From: VRUE01 sp963712595
GTDB taxonomy: Bacteria; Actinomycetota; Thermoleophilia; Solirubrobacterales; 70-9
Direction of reading: 5' to 3'
Assembly: GCA_963712595.1 (NCBI GenBank)
Contig: CAVQIM010000001.1
Coordinates: forward strand, 248,001-312,000
DNA: 64,000 nt
Within the stretch, counting starts at the first letter, position 1, and the number at the start of each line of letters is the position of its first letter. Below, piece by piece: positions 26,243-35,642 of the stretch. The position numbers and the translations under genes were made by a program. The notes beneath the pieces are model-generated. The model saw nothing but the letters and a program-made list of their open reading frames with translations. It was not told the origin of the DNA and made no database searches.

Positions 26243-27771
26243 CGAACCAACTCTTCCACAGCCTCGCGGACCTCGCCGGGGTCCAGCAGCTGACCGACTC
26301 GCGGGGCGCCGGGCTCCGAGATGAGGACGAAGCCAACCCCGGCCGCCGTCCGCTTCTTGTCGCGCTGCAGGGCGTCGATCACCGCATCGACGCCGACCTC
26401 CCGATCGAGCCCGATCGGAAGCTGGTGTCGATCCAGCGTCGCCTCGACCTCGTCATGGAGGCCGGGCGCGCCCGAGAGCCGCAGCGCAGCCAGCAGGCCC
26501 AGCCCCACCGCTTCGCCATGCCGGTAGCGGGCGTAGCCGCTGGCTGCCTCGATCGCGTGGCCGACGGTGTGGCCGAGGTTGAGCACGGCGCGCAGACCGG
26601 CGTCGCGCTCGTCGGCGGCGACGACCTCGCACTTGTAACGGGCGCAGGCGAAGACGAGCCCCGCGAGCTGCTCGGGATCGAGCGCCTCGAGCGAGCGCGC
26701 ACGCTCCCACAGCTCGCCGCCGGCCAGCAGCCCCGTCTTCAGCAACTCGACGAACCCCGCAGCGAGCTCCGCACGAGGAAGGCTGGCGAGGGCGGCTGTG
26801 TCAGCGAGGACGGCAGCGGGCAGGTGGTAAGCGCCGGCGTAGTTCTTGCCCTCGGGCAAATCGACGCCCGTCTTGCCGCCGTAGGCGGAGTCGACCTGGG
26901 CGACGAGGGTCGTCGGGACCTGCACGACCGGCACGCCGCGTTGGTAGACGTGAGCGCAGAACCCGCCCAGGTCGCCGACGACGCCGCCGCCGAGCGCGAC
27001 GAGGTGATCCTCGCGCGTCATGCCCGCGGCCGCCAGCTCGCGCAGCACCCGCTCGGCCACCGCCATAGTCTTCGCACCCTCGCCGGGCTCGACCTCGATC
27101 TGCCCGGCCAGCGCCCCCAGGCGAGCGGCGTAGAGCGCACCGACCGAGCTGTCCGTGACGCAAAAGCGGCGGCCCCCCAAAGGCCACCAGTCCGCCTCCA
27201 ACAACCCTGGACCGACGAAGACCGGGTACTCGCCCGAGGCACTCGCCGCCCAGAGCATCTTGGTCCCGGCCGGCAACTGAGAGAGCGCGAGGAGCGAGGG
27301 CATCGCGCGCGTGACCATGCCGCGATCCCCCGGCGGGACGATCGCGCCGGCAAGCGACTCGTAGAACGGCATCCTCTCCTCCAGCAAGCGCCCGACGTCC
27401 TCGGCGCTGCTCGCCAGGGGCCGATCGCTGTGGGCGATCCGGCGCCAGGCCTCCCGTGCATCCACCTGCAACCAGACGACGACGTGGCGGTCGAGCGCCT
27501 CGCGCACCCGCTCGGAGAGAACGCTGCCGCCGCCGAGGGCGATCGCGCCGCCATCGGCTTCCTCCAGCAGCGAGCCGACCAACTCTGCCTCGCGAGCGCG
27601 AAAGGCATCCTCGCCATCCTCCTCGAACGCGGCGCGAATCGGCTTGCCGAAAGCCCCTTCCATCAGCTCGTCGATCTCGGTTGTCTCCAGGCCGGCATCG
27701 CGAGCGGCGGCGAGCGCCGTCGACTTGCCGGCCCCCATGAAGCCGATGAAGACGATCGCGGGCTGCTTCAC
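26239..27771 (-). CDS. aroKB: Fused shikimate kinase - 3-dehydroquinate synthase
   Basis: 510-residue bifunctional protein. Residues about 1-165 form shikimate kinase, with Walker A FIGFMGAGKST, shikimate-binding DE in TTEIDELME, FRAREAELV, and GGGSVLSERVREAL. Residues about 180-510 form 3-dehydroquinate synthase, with GGGVVGDLGGFCAHVYQRGV, QVPTTLVAQVDSAYGGKTGV, and metal-binding NLGHTVGHAIE plus RHGEAVGLG. It thus covers step 2 (AroB) and step 5 (AroK) of the pathway. The GTG at 27771, 4 nt after the aroC stop, is preferred over upstream starts inside aroC. Confidence 0.93.
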   Translation of the reverse strand: MKQPAIVFIGFMGAGKSTALAAARDAGLETTEIDELMEGAFGKPIRAAFEEDGEDAFRAREAELVGSLLEEADGGAIALGGGSVLSERVREALDRHVVVWLQVDAREAWRRIAHSDRPLASSAEDVGRLLEERMPFYESLAGAIVPPGDRGMVTRAMPSLLALSQLPAGTKMLWAASASGEYPVFVGPGLLEADWWPLGGRRFCVTDSSVGALYAARLGALAGQIEVEPGEGAKTMAVAERVLRELAAAGMTREDHLVALGGGVVGDLGGFCAHVYQRGVPVVQVPTTLVAQVDSAYGGKTGVDLPEGKNYAGAYHLPAAVLADTAALASLPRAELAAGFVELLKTGLLAGGELWERARSLEALDPEQLAGLVFACARYKCEVVAADERDAGLRAVLNLGHTVGHAIEAASGYARYRHGEAVGLGLLAALRLSGAPGLHDEVEATLDRHQLPIGLDREVGVDAVIDALQRDKKRTAAGVGFVLISEPGAPRVGQLLDPGEVREAVEELVR

Positions 27772-27775
27772 GGGC

Positions 27776-28942
27776 TCACCCGCGGAAGTCGATGCGCTTC
27801 TTGTAGGCATCGACGGCAGCAAGCACGTCGTCGATGTGGTCGCCGCCGAACTTCTCGCGGTAACAGCGGGCGAGCGTCAAGCAGACCATCGCCTCGGCGA
27901 CTACCGCGGCCGCCGGCACGACGGTCGAGTCGGTGCGCTCGCGCAGCGCCTGCGCCGGCTCCTTGGTCTCGGTGTCGACCGAGCGCAGCGGCTTGGTCAG
28001 GGTGGAGATCGGCTTGATCGCCGCCCGCACCGAGAGCGGCAGGCCATTTGTCATCCCGCCCTCGAGGCCGCCGGCGTGGTTGGTCTCGCGGTGGTAGCCG
28101 CGCTCCTGCGACCAGAAGATCTCGTCGTGGGCCTCGGAGCCCGGGCGGCTGGCGACATCCCAGGCTTCGCCGATCGAGACACCCTTGACCGACTGAATCG
28201 AGGCGACGGCGCCGGCGAGGCGGCCGTCGAGGCGGTCCTCCCAGGAGATGTGGGAGCCGAGACCGGGAACGAGGCCGAAGGCGCACACCTCGAAGCTGCC
28301 GCCGAGGCTCTCGTTGGCCTTGCGCAGCCGGTTTATCTCCTCGACCATCGCGGCGCTCGCTTCCGCGTCGAGGCAGCGCACGGGGTCCTCGTCGACATCG
28401 GCAAAGTCGGCGCGCGCGAGCTCGGCTTGCTCCGGCGCCACCACCGAGGCGATCTGGGTGACATGACTGTGCACGCTGACCCCGAGCGCGGTCAGCAGCC
28501 CGCGGGCGATCGAGCCGGCGGCGACGCGCGCCGCCGTCTCGCGCGCGCTGGCGCGCTCCAGGACGTTGCGGATGTCCGCGTGGCCGTACTTCTGGGCGCC
28601 GACCAGGTCGGCGTGGCCCGGACGCGGTAGGTGGACCTCGTCGACGTCCGCCTCGACCGGCCAGGGGTTCATCCGCTCCTCCCAGTTGGCGTAGTCGCGG
28701 TTGGCGACGAGGAGGGCAATGGGGCTGCCGAGGGTGCGGCCATGGCGCAGGCCGGAGCGGACCTCGACCGAGTCGGTCTCGATCTTCATCCGACCGCCGC
28801 GGCCGTGGCCGAGCTGCCGCCGCGCCATATCTCGGTCGAGAGCGTCGCGGTCGAGCTCGAGGCCCGCCGGCATCCCCTCGACGATCGCGACCAGCCCAGG
28901 CCCGTGCGACTCCCCCGCCGTCGTGAACCTGAACCCACTCAT
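27776..28942 (-). CDS. aroC: Chorismate synthase
   Basis: 388-residue FMN-dependent enzyme converting EPSP to chorismate. Family signatures are the N-terminal FTTAGESHGPGLVAIVEGMP, the RRQLGHGRGGRMKIETD loop, RPGHADLVGAQKYGHADIRN, and the ERASARETAARVAAGSIAR FMN-binding region. Full length. It sits between a hairpin repeat (28984-29033) and aroKB in an all-minus shikimate cluster. EPSP synthase (aroA) is not in the window. Confidence 0.97.
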   Translation of the reverse strand: MSGFRFTTAGESHGPGLVAIVEGMPAGLELDRDALDRDMARRQLGHGRGGRMKIETDSVEVRSGLRHGRTLGSPIALLVANRDYANWEERMNPWPVEADVDEVHLPRPGHADLVGAQKYGHADIRNVLERASARETAARVAAGSIARGLLTALGVSVHSHVTQIASVVAPEQAELARADFADVDEDPVRCLDAEASAAMVEEINRLRKANESLGGSFEVCAFGLVPGLGSHISWEDRLDGRLAGAVASIQSVKGVSIGEAWDVASRPGSEAHDEIFWSQERGYHRETNHAGGLEGGMTNGLPLSVRAAIKPISTLTKPLRSVDTETKEPAQALRERTDSTVVPAAAVVAEAMVCLTLARCYREKFGGDHIDDVLAAVDAYKKRIDFRG

Positions 28943-28983
28943 TCCCGCAAGGCTATAGACGCGCCAACCAATGGGACCCCCAG

Positions 28984-29033
28984 GCTGACTTCGCCTTTAG
29001 CAGTCCATGAGCACGACAAAAGGCGAAGTCAGC
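28984..29033. repeat. Palindromic element A
   Basis: Perfect 15-bp arms GCTGACTTCGCCTTT (28984-28998) and AAAGGCGAAGTCAGC (29019-29033) around a 20-nt centre. It lies in the 107-bp gap between aroE and aroC. The arms and flanking bases (CTTTAG and GACAAAAGG) match element D inside the ABC gene at 61364, so it is a dispersed repeat and not only a local terminator. Confidence 0.8.
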
Positions 29034-29049
29034 GGGTGGGGCAGGTCGT

Positions 29050-29844
29050 TTAGAGGCGCGCGGCGGAGCGCATGGTGTCCAGGGGGGGCTTGCGGCCGGT
29101 CCAGATCTCGAGCGAGAGGGCGCCCTGCTGGACCAGGATCTCGATGCCGTCGACGATGTGGGCGCCAGCGGCCTCGGCGGCTTGCAGCAGCTGCGTCGGC
29201 TCGCCGCCGTAGACCATGTCGACCACGGTTTGCCCCAAGGCGAAGCCATCGCGGTCGAGCGGAAGCTCCTCGAAGGCGTCCTCCCCGCCCAGCCCGACCG
29301 CGGTCGAGTTGACGATCAGCTCGTAAGCGTCCTGCTCGGGCGCGGCGACCGGCTCGCCCCCCAGTTCCTCGCAGAGGTGGTACGAGCGCAACTCGGTGCG
29401 ATTCCAGACGGCGACCTCGGCGCCTTCGCGCGCCAGTGCCCAGACCACGGCGCGGGCGGCGCCGCCGGCGCCGAGCACCAGCGCCCGCTTGCCGCCCGGC
29501 GAGGCGGGCAGCGAATTCAGCAGCCCCTTGGCGTCGGTGTTCTCACCGCGCACCTCGCCGTCCTCGAAGAGGAGGGTGTTGGCGGCGCCGATCTCCCGCG
29601 CCGTCTCAGAGAGTTCGTCGGCGAGCGCCAGCGCCGCACCCTTGTGCGGAACAGTGACGTTGGCGCCGACGAACCCTTCGCCGACCATCGTCCGCACCCG
29701 GGCCTCGAAAGCGTCGGGGGCGACCTCGATCGCCTCATAGCTCCACTCGTCCCCCAGGCCGAGCTCGGCCAGCGCCGCGGTGTGCATCGCCGGCGAGCGC
29801 GAGTGGCCCACCGGGTGCCCGAGGACGGCGAGCCTTCGCACCAT
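29050..29844 (-). CDS. aroE: Shikimate dehydrogenase
   Basis: 264-residue NADP-dependent enzyme reducing 3-dehydroshikimate. Motifs: substrate-binding GHPVGHSRSPAMH, catalytic Lys in VGANVTVPHKGAA, catalytic Asp in GENTDAKGL, and the nucleotide fold LVLGAGGAARAVVWAL with WNRT. Its ATG lies 2 nt after the mltG stop, so it belongs to the alaS-ruvX-mltG-aroE transcription unit. Confidence 0.96.
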   Translation of the reverse strand: MVRRLAVLGHPVGHSRSPAMHTAALAELGLGDEWSYEAIEVAPDAFEARVRTMVGEGFVGANVTVPHKGAALALADELSETAREIGAANTLLFEDGEVRGENTDAKGLLNSLPASPGGKRALVLGAGGAARAVVWALAREGAEVAVWNRTELRSYHLCEELGGEPVAAPEQDAYELIVNSTAVGLGGEDAFEELPLDRDGFALGQTVVDMVYGGEPTQLLQAAEAAGAHIVDGIEILVQQGALSLEIWTGRKPPLDTMRSAARL

Positions 29845-29846
29845 GC

Positions 29847-30968
29847 CTATTCCCCGCAGCTGTCCGGCGAGTTGCCGCCGGCCGCTTCGCGCGCCGCGTT
29901 GTAGCGCTCGACGTCTTCTTCGAACCCAGCTTCGGTCGCGGAGAAGGCGAGCTGGCCGCAGGTGCCGGGCTTCGCCACGTAGAAGAGATAGTCGACCTTG
30001 GCCGGATGGGCCGCTGCTTCGATCGAGGCGAGTCCGGGACTGTTGATCGGCCCCGGCGGCAGGCCGCTGTGGGTGCGCGTGTTATACGGCGAGTCGATCG
30101 CCAATTCGGATTCGGTCAACGGTCGGGCGTAGTTGCCGGTGGCGAAGCGGGTCGTCGCGTCGATCCCCAGCGGCATGCCTTCGTGCAGGCGGTTGTAGAT
30201 CACCGCCGCAACAAGCTTGCGCTGGCTGGCGAGACCCGCCTCGTCCTCGATCATCGAGGCGATCGTGACCACGTCGTAGACCGTCAGGTTCTTGGAGCGG
30301 GCATAGCCCATGTCCACACCCTTGATCCGCCGCTTGAAGTCTTCGAGCTGCAGCTGCACCAGGTCGGTAACCGCGGCATGTCGCCTCAGTTCGAAGGTGT
30401 CGGGGAAGAGGAAGCCCTCGAGGTCCTTGGCCCCGCTGCCGCCGTACTTGGCCGGGTCGAGGTACCTGGAGCGCACGGTCGCCTTCACGTAGTCGCCCCG
30501 GAGCCCGTCCTGCTTGGTCAGCTCGGCGGCCTGGGGACGGCCGTAGCCCTCGGGGATCGTCACGGTGACCGTGCGGACGACCACCGGTGGCGGCGTATCG
30601 CGGTGGAAGTGGCGGTAAGCCAGGGCGGCGATGGCTGCGATCCCGGCAAGGACGATCGCCAGCGCGACGAGCACCCCCAGTCGCCGGCGGCGGGAGCCGT
30701 TGCCGCCTCGATCCGTGGGCTCACCGGGCGGCGGGGCGGCGACTTCCTCTACCGGCTCCTCCCAGAAGTCCTCCTCGACCGTGCGCGGCTCAGCCGGCGG
30801 CGGGGGTGGTGGCGGAGGGGCGGGCGCGGGGGGCGCGGCCGCCTCCTTCGCGGCCTGCTTCTCATCGCGCTTGCGGCGCCGCTCTTCGCGCTCGCGGCGG
30901 CGCTCCTCGCGCTCGGCGGCAGCCGGATCGTCGTCGGCGAACGGGTCGCCGGTGTGGCCTTCACGCAT
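29847..30968 (-). CDS. mltG: Endolytic murein transglycosylase MltG
   Basis: 373-residue membrane protein that cleaves nascent peptidoglycan strands. The cytoplasmic N-terminus is highly charged (alternating Arg and Glu) and Pro-rich, followed by a single membrane helix (LGVLVALAIVLAGIAAIAAL) and the YceG/MltG domain. Signatures: IASMIEDEAG with the catalytic Glu, VIYNRLHEGMPLGIDATT, and SPYNTRTHSGLPPGPINSPG. The ATG at 30968 overlaps ruvX by 8 bp. The long charged N-terminal tail is an actinobacterial feature. Confidence 0.95.
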   Translation of the reverse strand: MREGHTGDPFADDDPAAAEREERRREREERRRKRDEKQAAKEAAAPPAPAPPPPPPPPAEPRTVEEDFWEEPVEEVAAPPPGEPTDRGGNGSRRRRLGVLVALAIVLAGIAAIAALAYRHFHRDTPPPVVVRTVTVTIPEGYGRPQAAELTKQDGLRGDYVKATVRSRYLDPAKYGGSGAKDLEGFLFPDTFELRRHAAVTDLVQLQLEDFKRRIKGVDMGYARSKNLTVYDVVTIASMIEDEAGLASQRKLVAAVIYNRLHEGMPLGIDATTRFATGNYARPLTESELAIDSPYNTRTHSGLPPGPINSPGLASIEAAAHPAKVDYLFYVAKPGTCGQLAFSATEAGFEEDVERYNAAREAAGGNSPDSCGE

Positions 30969-31365
30969 CGTCGGCACCTTCGATCGCCGCACGGCCGGCC
31001 AGGTACGCCTGGAGCAGGTGAGCCGCCGCGAGCGAGTCCGGCGCCGCAGTCGCCCCTTCGCGCTTGCTCGCCTCTGCCATCCGCGTCGTCAGTCGCTCGT
31101 CGTAGGTCTCAACCGGAATCTCGAGTACGCCCTCCAGTTCCCTGCAGAAGGTGCGGGTGACGGCCGCCTGGCTGCCTTCCTCACCGCTCAGGTGCAGCGG
31201 CAGGCCAACGACCACCCGCTCGACATCGTGCTTGGCGACGAGATCGACGACAGAGCGGGCCTCCGGCGGCTCGATCACCGGCAGTGGCGTCGCCAAGGTG
31301 CCACTCGGGTCGGAGAGCGCGCAACCGATCCGCGCCGTGCCGTAGTCGAGAGCGAGGACGCGCAT
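30961..31365 (-). CDS. ruvX: RuvX/YqgF family putative pre-16S rRNA nuclease
   Basis: 134-residue RNase H-fold nuclease. Motifs: first active-site Asp in LALDYGTARIGCALSD, then VVVGLPLHLSGEEGSQA, and YDERLTTRMAE. The ATG at 31365 is fixed by the conserved start MRVLALDYG; upstream in-frame sequence belongs to the alaS end and is Arg/Ser rich. It lies 4 nt after the alaS stop and overlaps mltG. Confidence 0.93.
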   Translation of the reverse strand: MRVLALDYGTARIGCALSDPSGTLATPLPVIEPPEARSVVDLVAKHDVERVVVGLPLHLSGEEGSQAAVTRTFCRELEGVLEIPVETYDERLTTRMAEASKREGATAAPDSLAAAHLLQAYLAGRAAIEGADDA

Positions 31366-31369
31366 CGGC

Positions 31370-33994
31370 CTAGCCGACCCCCCGCTCGATTGCCGCCCTG
31401 GCGACAGCCAACGCCTCGTCGAGCTTCTCCGGCTCCTTGCCACCGGCCTGTGCCATCTCCTCGCGGCCGCCACCGCCACCGCCGACGACCGGCGCCGCCT
31501 CACGGACCAGCTCAGCCGCGGAGAGCCCCCGTGCCACAGCCCCCTTGGAGACGAGGACGACGAGGGCGACCTTGTCGCCCTCGGCCCCGCCTAGAGCCAC
31601 GGCCGAGTCGCCGCCCAGCTTCGACTGCACCCGGTTGGCGAGATCGAGCAGCCCACGCTGGTCGGCCAGCGGTGCTCGCGAGACGACCACCTTGACGTCG
31701 CCGGCCTCGTTCGCCTCGCCCACCAGCCGCTCCGCCTCCTCGCCGAGGAGTTGCTTCTGAGCCTGCTGCTCGCCCTTGCCCGCCTCCTGCAGGCGGCGGG
31801 CGGCGCGCCGGGCGGCGGCGAGGGGGTCCTGTGGGGTGCCGAGCAGATCGCCCACCTCGCGCAGCTGCTGCTCCCGCTCCCGGAACCAGTCGATCGCAGC
31901 GGGCCCGCTCAGCGCTTCGATTCGCCGCACGTTGGCGGCGCTCGATCCCTCCGCGGCGATCTTGAAGATGCCGACCTCGGCGGTGTTGGCCACGTGGGTA
32001 CCGCCACAGAGCTCGCGCGAGACCCCGTCGACCTCGACCATCCGAACCCACTCACCGTACTTCTCGCCGAACAGGGCCATCGCACCCAGCCGCTCGGCCT
32101 CGGCCCGCTCCATCTCCAGCCAGCGCACCGGGCGGCTCGCCTTGACCCACTCGTTGACGCGGTCCTCGACCGCGCGCAGCTCCTCGGGGCCGAGCGCCTG
32201 GCCGTGGGTGAAGTCGAAGCGGAGCTTGTCGGGGCGAACGGCGGACCCCGCCTGGCGAACGTGGGTGCCGAGCTGCTCGCGCAGCGCCGCGTGCAGGAGG
32301 TGGGTGGCGGTGTGGTTGCGCATCGTCGCGTGGCGCGTCTCCCGGTCCACCTCCGCCAGGACCGGGACGGCGGTGTCGAGCTCCCCAGCCACCGGCTCGA
32401 CCTCGAGCGCCTGGTCCTCGCCGACGCGGTAGACGTCGAGGACCCGCGCCTCGCCGCCCTCCCAGCGCAGGAGGCCCGAGTCGGCGACCTGGCCACCCCC
32501 CTCGGCGTAGAAGGGGCTCTCCTCCAGCTTGACCAGGGCGCGGCCGTCGTCGCTCTCGACCGACGCCACGCCGGTCGTCGCCCGCAGCGTCTCGTAGCCG
32601 ACGAAGCGGGTCGGGGCCGCCGCCCCGGCGAAGGCGATCACCCGTCCGTGGCGATCCTCGGAGCCGTGGGCGGTGGCGGCGCCGACGCGGGCGCGCTGGC
32701 GCTGCTCCTCCATCAGCTCCTCGAACCCTCCGTCATCGACCGAGAGGCCCTGCTCGGCAAGCAGCTCCTTGGTCAGGTCGTAGGGGAAGCCAAAGGTGTC
32801 GTGCAGCTTGAAGGCATCGGCCGCGTCGATCCAGGAGGTCTCCGAGTCCTTCGCGTCGGCAACCAGGCGCTCGAGCAGCTCCGTGCCGCGCTCGAGGGTG
32901 CGGCCGAAGCTCTCCTCCTCGTCGCCGACCCAGCGTGCGATCGTCTCCCGCTCGGCGGCCAGCTCCGGGTAGGCCTCCCCCATCGTCTCGATCGTGCGCT
33001 CGGCGAAGCGGCCCAGCCAAGGCGCCTCGAGGCCGAGGGTGCGGCCCTGTTGGATCGCCCGCCGCATGATCCGGCGCAGGATGTAGCCGCGATCCTCGTT
33101 GGAGGGGACGACGCCGTCGGCGATCAGGAAGGCGGCGCCGCGCGAGTGATCGGCGACGATCCGCATCGCCCGCGTCACCGCCCCGCCCTCGCCGTAGGAG
33201 CGGCCGGACATCTCCTCGGCGAGATCGATCAGCGGCCTGACCAGGTCGGTCTCGAAGACCGAGGGGACGTCCTGCAGGATCGAGGCCATGCGGTCGAGCC
33301 CCATGCCAGTGTCGATGTTGCGCATCGGCAGCTCGGTCAACGAGCCGTCGGCACCGAGGTCGTAGGTCATGAAGACGTGGTTCCAGAACTCGAGGAAGCG
33401 GTCGGTGTCGTCGCCCGGTCGCTCCTCGGCGGCACCGAAGTCCTCGCCGCGGTCGAGGTAGAGCTCCGAGCAGGGGCCGCAGGGCCCCGCTGGCCCCGCC
33501 TGCCAGAAGTTGTCCTCGCGGCCGAGGCGGACGATGCGCTCGTCCGGCACCCCGACGCCGCGCCAGACCGCGATCGCCTCCTCGTCGGGACCGAGCCCCA
33601 GTTCCTCGTCGCCGCCGAAGACGGTGACCCAAATCCGCTCGGCATCCATGCCGAACCCCTGCGTCGAAAGCTCCCAGCCCCAGGGAATCGACTCCTCCTT
33701 GAAGTAGTCGCCGAAGCTCCAGTTGCCGAGCATCTCGAAGAAGGTCAGGTGGCGAGCGGTGTTGCCCACCTCCTCGATGTCGGTGGTGCGGAAGCATTTC
33801 TGCACGTCGGCGAGGCGGCGCGCGGGTGGCTCCTCGCGACCGAGGAAGTAGGGCTTGAAAGGCTGCATCCCCGCCGTCGTCAACAGCACCGACGGGTCGT
33901 GCGCCGGAGGCACCAACGACGCCGAGGGGACGATCTTGTGCCCGCGCTCCTCGAAGAAGGAGAGGTAGGTCTGGCGGATCTCGCTGGCCTTCAT
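31370..33994 (-). CDS. alaS: Alanyl-tRNA synthetase
   Basis: 874-residue class II enzyme, full length. The N-terminus SEIRQTYLSFFEERGHKIVP and catalytic core DVQKCFRTTDIEEVGNTARH are intact. The editing domain zinc/active-site motifs HTATHLLHAAL and CGGTHVANTAEVG are present. The C-Ala domain ends in a glycine-rich segment (APVVGGGGGGREEMAQAGG). It is the first gene of the alaS-ruvX-mltG-aroE run. A GC-rich 8-bp hairpin sits just upstream (34013-34031). The neighbouring sigma factor gene diverges from it. Confidence 0.98.
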   Translation of the reverse strand: MKASEIRQTYLSFFEERGHKIVPSASLVPPAHDPSVLLTTAGMQPFKPYFLGREEPPARRLADVQKCFRTTDIEEVGNTARHLTFFEMLGNWSFGDYFKEESIPWGWELSTQGFGMDAERIWVTVFGGDEELGLGPDEEAIAVWRGVGVPDERIVRLGREDNFWQAGPAGPCGPCSELYLDRGEDFGAAEERPGDDTDRFLEFWNHVFMTYDLGADGSLTELPMRNIDTGMGLDRMASILQDVPSVFETDLVRPLIDLAEEMSGRSYGEGGAVTRAMRIVADHSRGAAFLIADGVVPSNEDRGYILRRIMRRAIQQGRTLGLEAPWLGRFAERTIETMGEAYPELAAERETIARWVGDEEESFGRTLERGTELLERLVADAKDSETSWIDAADAFKLHDTFGFPYDLTKELLAEQGLSVDDGGFEELMEEQRQRARVGAATAHGSEDRHGRVIAFAGAAAPTRFVGYETLRATTGVASVESDDGRALVKLEESPFYAEGGGQVADSGLLRWEGGEARVLDVYRVGEDQALEVEPVAGELDTAVPVLAEVDRETRHATMRNHTATHLLHAALREQLGTHVRQAGSAVRPDKLRFDFTHGQALGPEELRAVEDRVNEWVKASRPVRWLEMERAEAERLGAMALFGEKYGEWVRMVEVDGVSRELCGGTHVANTAEVGIFKIAAEGSSAANVRRIEALSGPAAIDWFREREQQLREVGDLLGTPQDPLAAARRAARRLQEAGKGEQQAQKQLLGEEAERLVGEANEAGDVKVVVSRAPLADQRGLLDLANRVQSKLGGDSAVALGGAEGDKVALVVLVSKGAVARGLSAAELVREAAPVVGGGGGGREEMAQAGGKEPEKLDEALAVARAAIERGVG

Positions 33995-34103
33995 GGATGA
34001 GAGCCTAAGCCGCGGAGGGCTCCTCCGCGTCCCGCAGCAGGAACTGACAACTCGCGGTGGCTCCCGTTCTGAGATTGAGCGGATATGCCCCTACCCTTGC
34101 CAG

Positions 34104-35570
34104 ATGGAGGAGTTCGACCTGACAGAGGTCTATCGGCGCTACAGCCAGGATCTCTTTCGTTTCTGTCTCTCGATCGTCGGCAATCCCGAGGACGCTCAGG
34201 ACGCCCTCCAAAACACGATGATCAAGGCGCTGCGGGCGCTGCCGGGCGAGCAGCGCCAGATTCAGCTCAAGCCTTGGCTCTACCGCGTTGCCCACAACGA
34301 GTCCGTGGAACTGCTGCGCAGGCGGCGCAACGAGGCCCCGCTCGACCCCGAATTGACGGCGGGCGGCGGCGAGCCGGCCGAGACGGCAGCCACCCGGGAA
34401 CGCCTGCGGCGCCTGCTCGGCGACCTCGGCGAGCTGCCGGAGCGCCAGCGCGCGGCCCTGGTGATGCGCGAGCTGGCCGGCTTCGACTTCGAGCAGATCG
34501 GCGAAGCCCTCGACACCTCCCCGGCGGTCGTGCGCCAGACGGTCTACGAGGCGCGGCTGAGCCTGCGCCAGCTGGAAGCGGGGCGTGAGATGGACTGCGC
34601 AAAGGTGACCTGGCAGCTCTCGGAAGCCGACGGCCGGGTCCTCAGGCGCCGGGACATCCAGGCTCACCTGCGCGACTGCGCCGAGTGTCGGGAGTTCCGC
34701 GACTCGATCGCGAGCCGGCGACGCGACCTGGCGGCTCTGGCGCCGCTGCCGGCCGCCGCCTCGAGCGGCATCTTGCAGGCGCTCCTCGAGGGTGCCGGCG
34801 AGCACGCTGGCACCGGCCTCACCGGCGCGGCCGCCGCGGGGGCAGGCAAGGCATTCGCGACTTCGGCCGTGGTGAAGTCGGTCGCCACCGTCGCCGTAGT
34901 GGCCACGATCGGGGTTACGGCCGCGGACCGAGGCGGTTTGATCGACGCGGGCCTGCCGGGCGATGACAGCAGCCGCACGACGAGGCACGGTGGAGCATCC
35001 GGCAACGCGACCGACTCCGACTCCTCGGCTGCGGCGGGCGCCGTCGCAGCGAAGCGCAGACTGGAGGAGGCCGCCAAGTTGCACATCGCCGGCCGACATC
35101 CGGTGGCGACAAGGTCGCCCGACCGCACAGGGGGCGCGCCGCAGGGGGCTGCCGTCGGTGAGATCCCCGCGGCAGACGAGAACCGTGGCCAGGGCCCACC
35201 CGCATCCCTGCCTCAGACATCCGGACATGGCCAGCAGACGGCCGCAACGCATAAAGCCCAGCACGGCCCACGTTCGGCGGGGGCGCACGGCAAAGGTCGA
35301 GCGACCTCACCCAGTTCGGCGCACAAAGGGCAAGGCGGCTCCCATAGCCCCCCTGCGCACTCCAACGGACAACCCGGCCACTCGCAGAGCGGACCCCACC
35401 ACTCGCAGAAGGGAACGGCCGGCAAGGGAGAGAGCGAGCCTCACGAACAACCCCACGGGACGCAGTCGGCACCGCCCCAACATCCGGCGCCAACAGAAGA
35501 ACAGGGCGACCCACAGGCCGAGGCAGTCAATCCAAGCGCAGGCGGCAAGAAATCTGAAAGTTCGCCCTGA
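34104..35570 (+). CDS. ECF sigma factor with fused zinc anti-sigma-like domain, membrane segment and His-rich tail
   Basis: 488-residue protein. Sigma region 2 (residues about 5-75: YRRYSQDLFRFCLSIVGNPE, ALQNTMIKALRALP) and region 4 (about 105-155: LPERQRAALVMRELAGFDFE, IGEALDTSPAVVRQTVYEAR) form an ECF sigma factor. A zinc anti-sigma motif follows: HLRDCAEC (His-x3-Cys-x2-Cys, about residue 190). A hydrophobic segment SAVVKSVATVAVVATIGV (about 250-272) and a long disordered Gly/His/Ser/Pro tail complete the chain. The start MEEFDLTEVYRRY at 34104 was chosen by homology. Sigma and its own inhibitor therefore seem to be one membrane-bound chain; release may need proteolysis (inference). Confidence 0.88.
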   Translation: MEEFDLTEVYRRYSQDLFRFCLSIVGNPEDAQDALQNTMIKALRALPGEQRQIQLKPWLYRVAHNESVELLRRRRNEAPLDPELTAGGGEPAETAATRERLRRLLGDLGELPERQRAALVMRELAGFDFEQIGEALDTSPAVVRQTVYEARLSLRQLEAGREMDCAKVTWQLSEADGRVLRRRDIQAHLRDCAECREFRDSIASRRRDLAALAPLPAAASSGILQALLEGAGEHAGTGLTGAAAAGAGKAFATSAVVKSVATVAVVATIGVTAADRGGLIDAGLPGDDSSRTTRHGGASGNATDSDSSAAAGAVAAKRRLEEAAKLHIAGRHPVATRSPDRTGGAPQGAAVGEIPAADENRGQGPPASLPQTSGHGQQTAATHKAQHGPRSAGAHGKGRATSPSSAHKGQGGSHSPPAHSNGQPGHSQSGPHHSQKGTAGKGESEPHEQPHGTQSAPPQHPAPTEEQGDPQAEAVNPSAGGKKSESSP

Positions 35571-35642
35571 CGGAGCGGCGGCATCGCCGTCTTAGCTCAG
35601 GCAGTCGCCGCAAATCGTTCGGTCTATGTCGAAGGAGGCACG

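Noticed and set aside
34013..34031. GC hairpin between alaS and the sigma factor gene as an attenuator
   Set aside because: The 8-bp stem lacks a T-run and competing structures; T-box motifs were not found.
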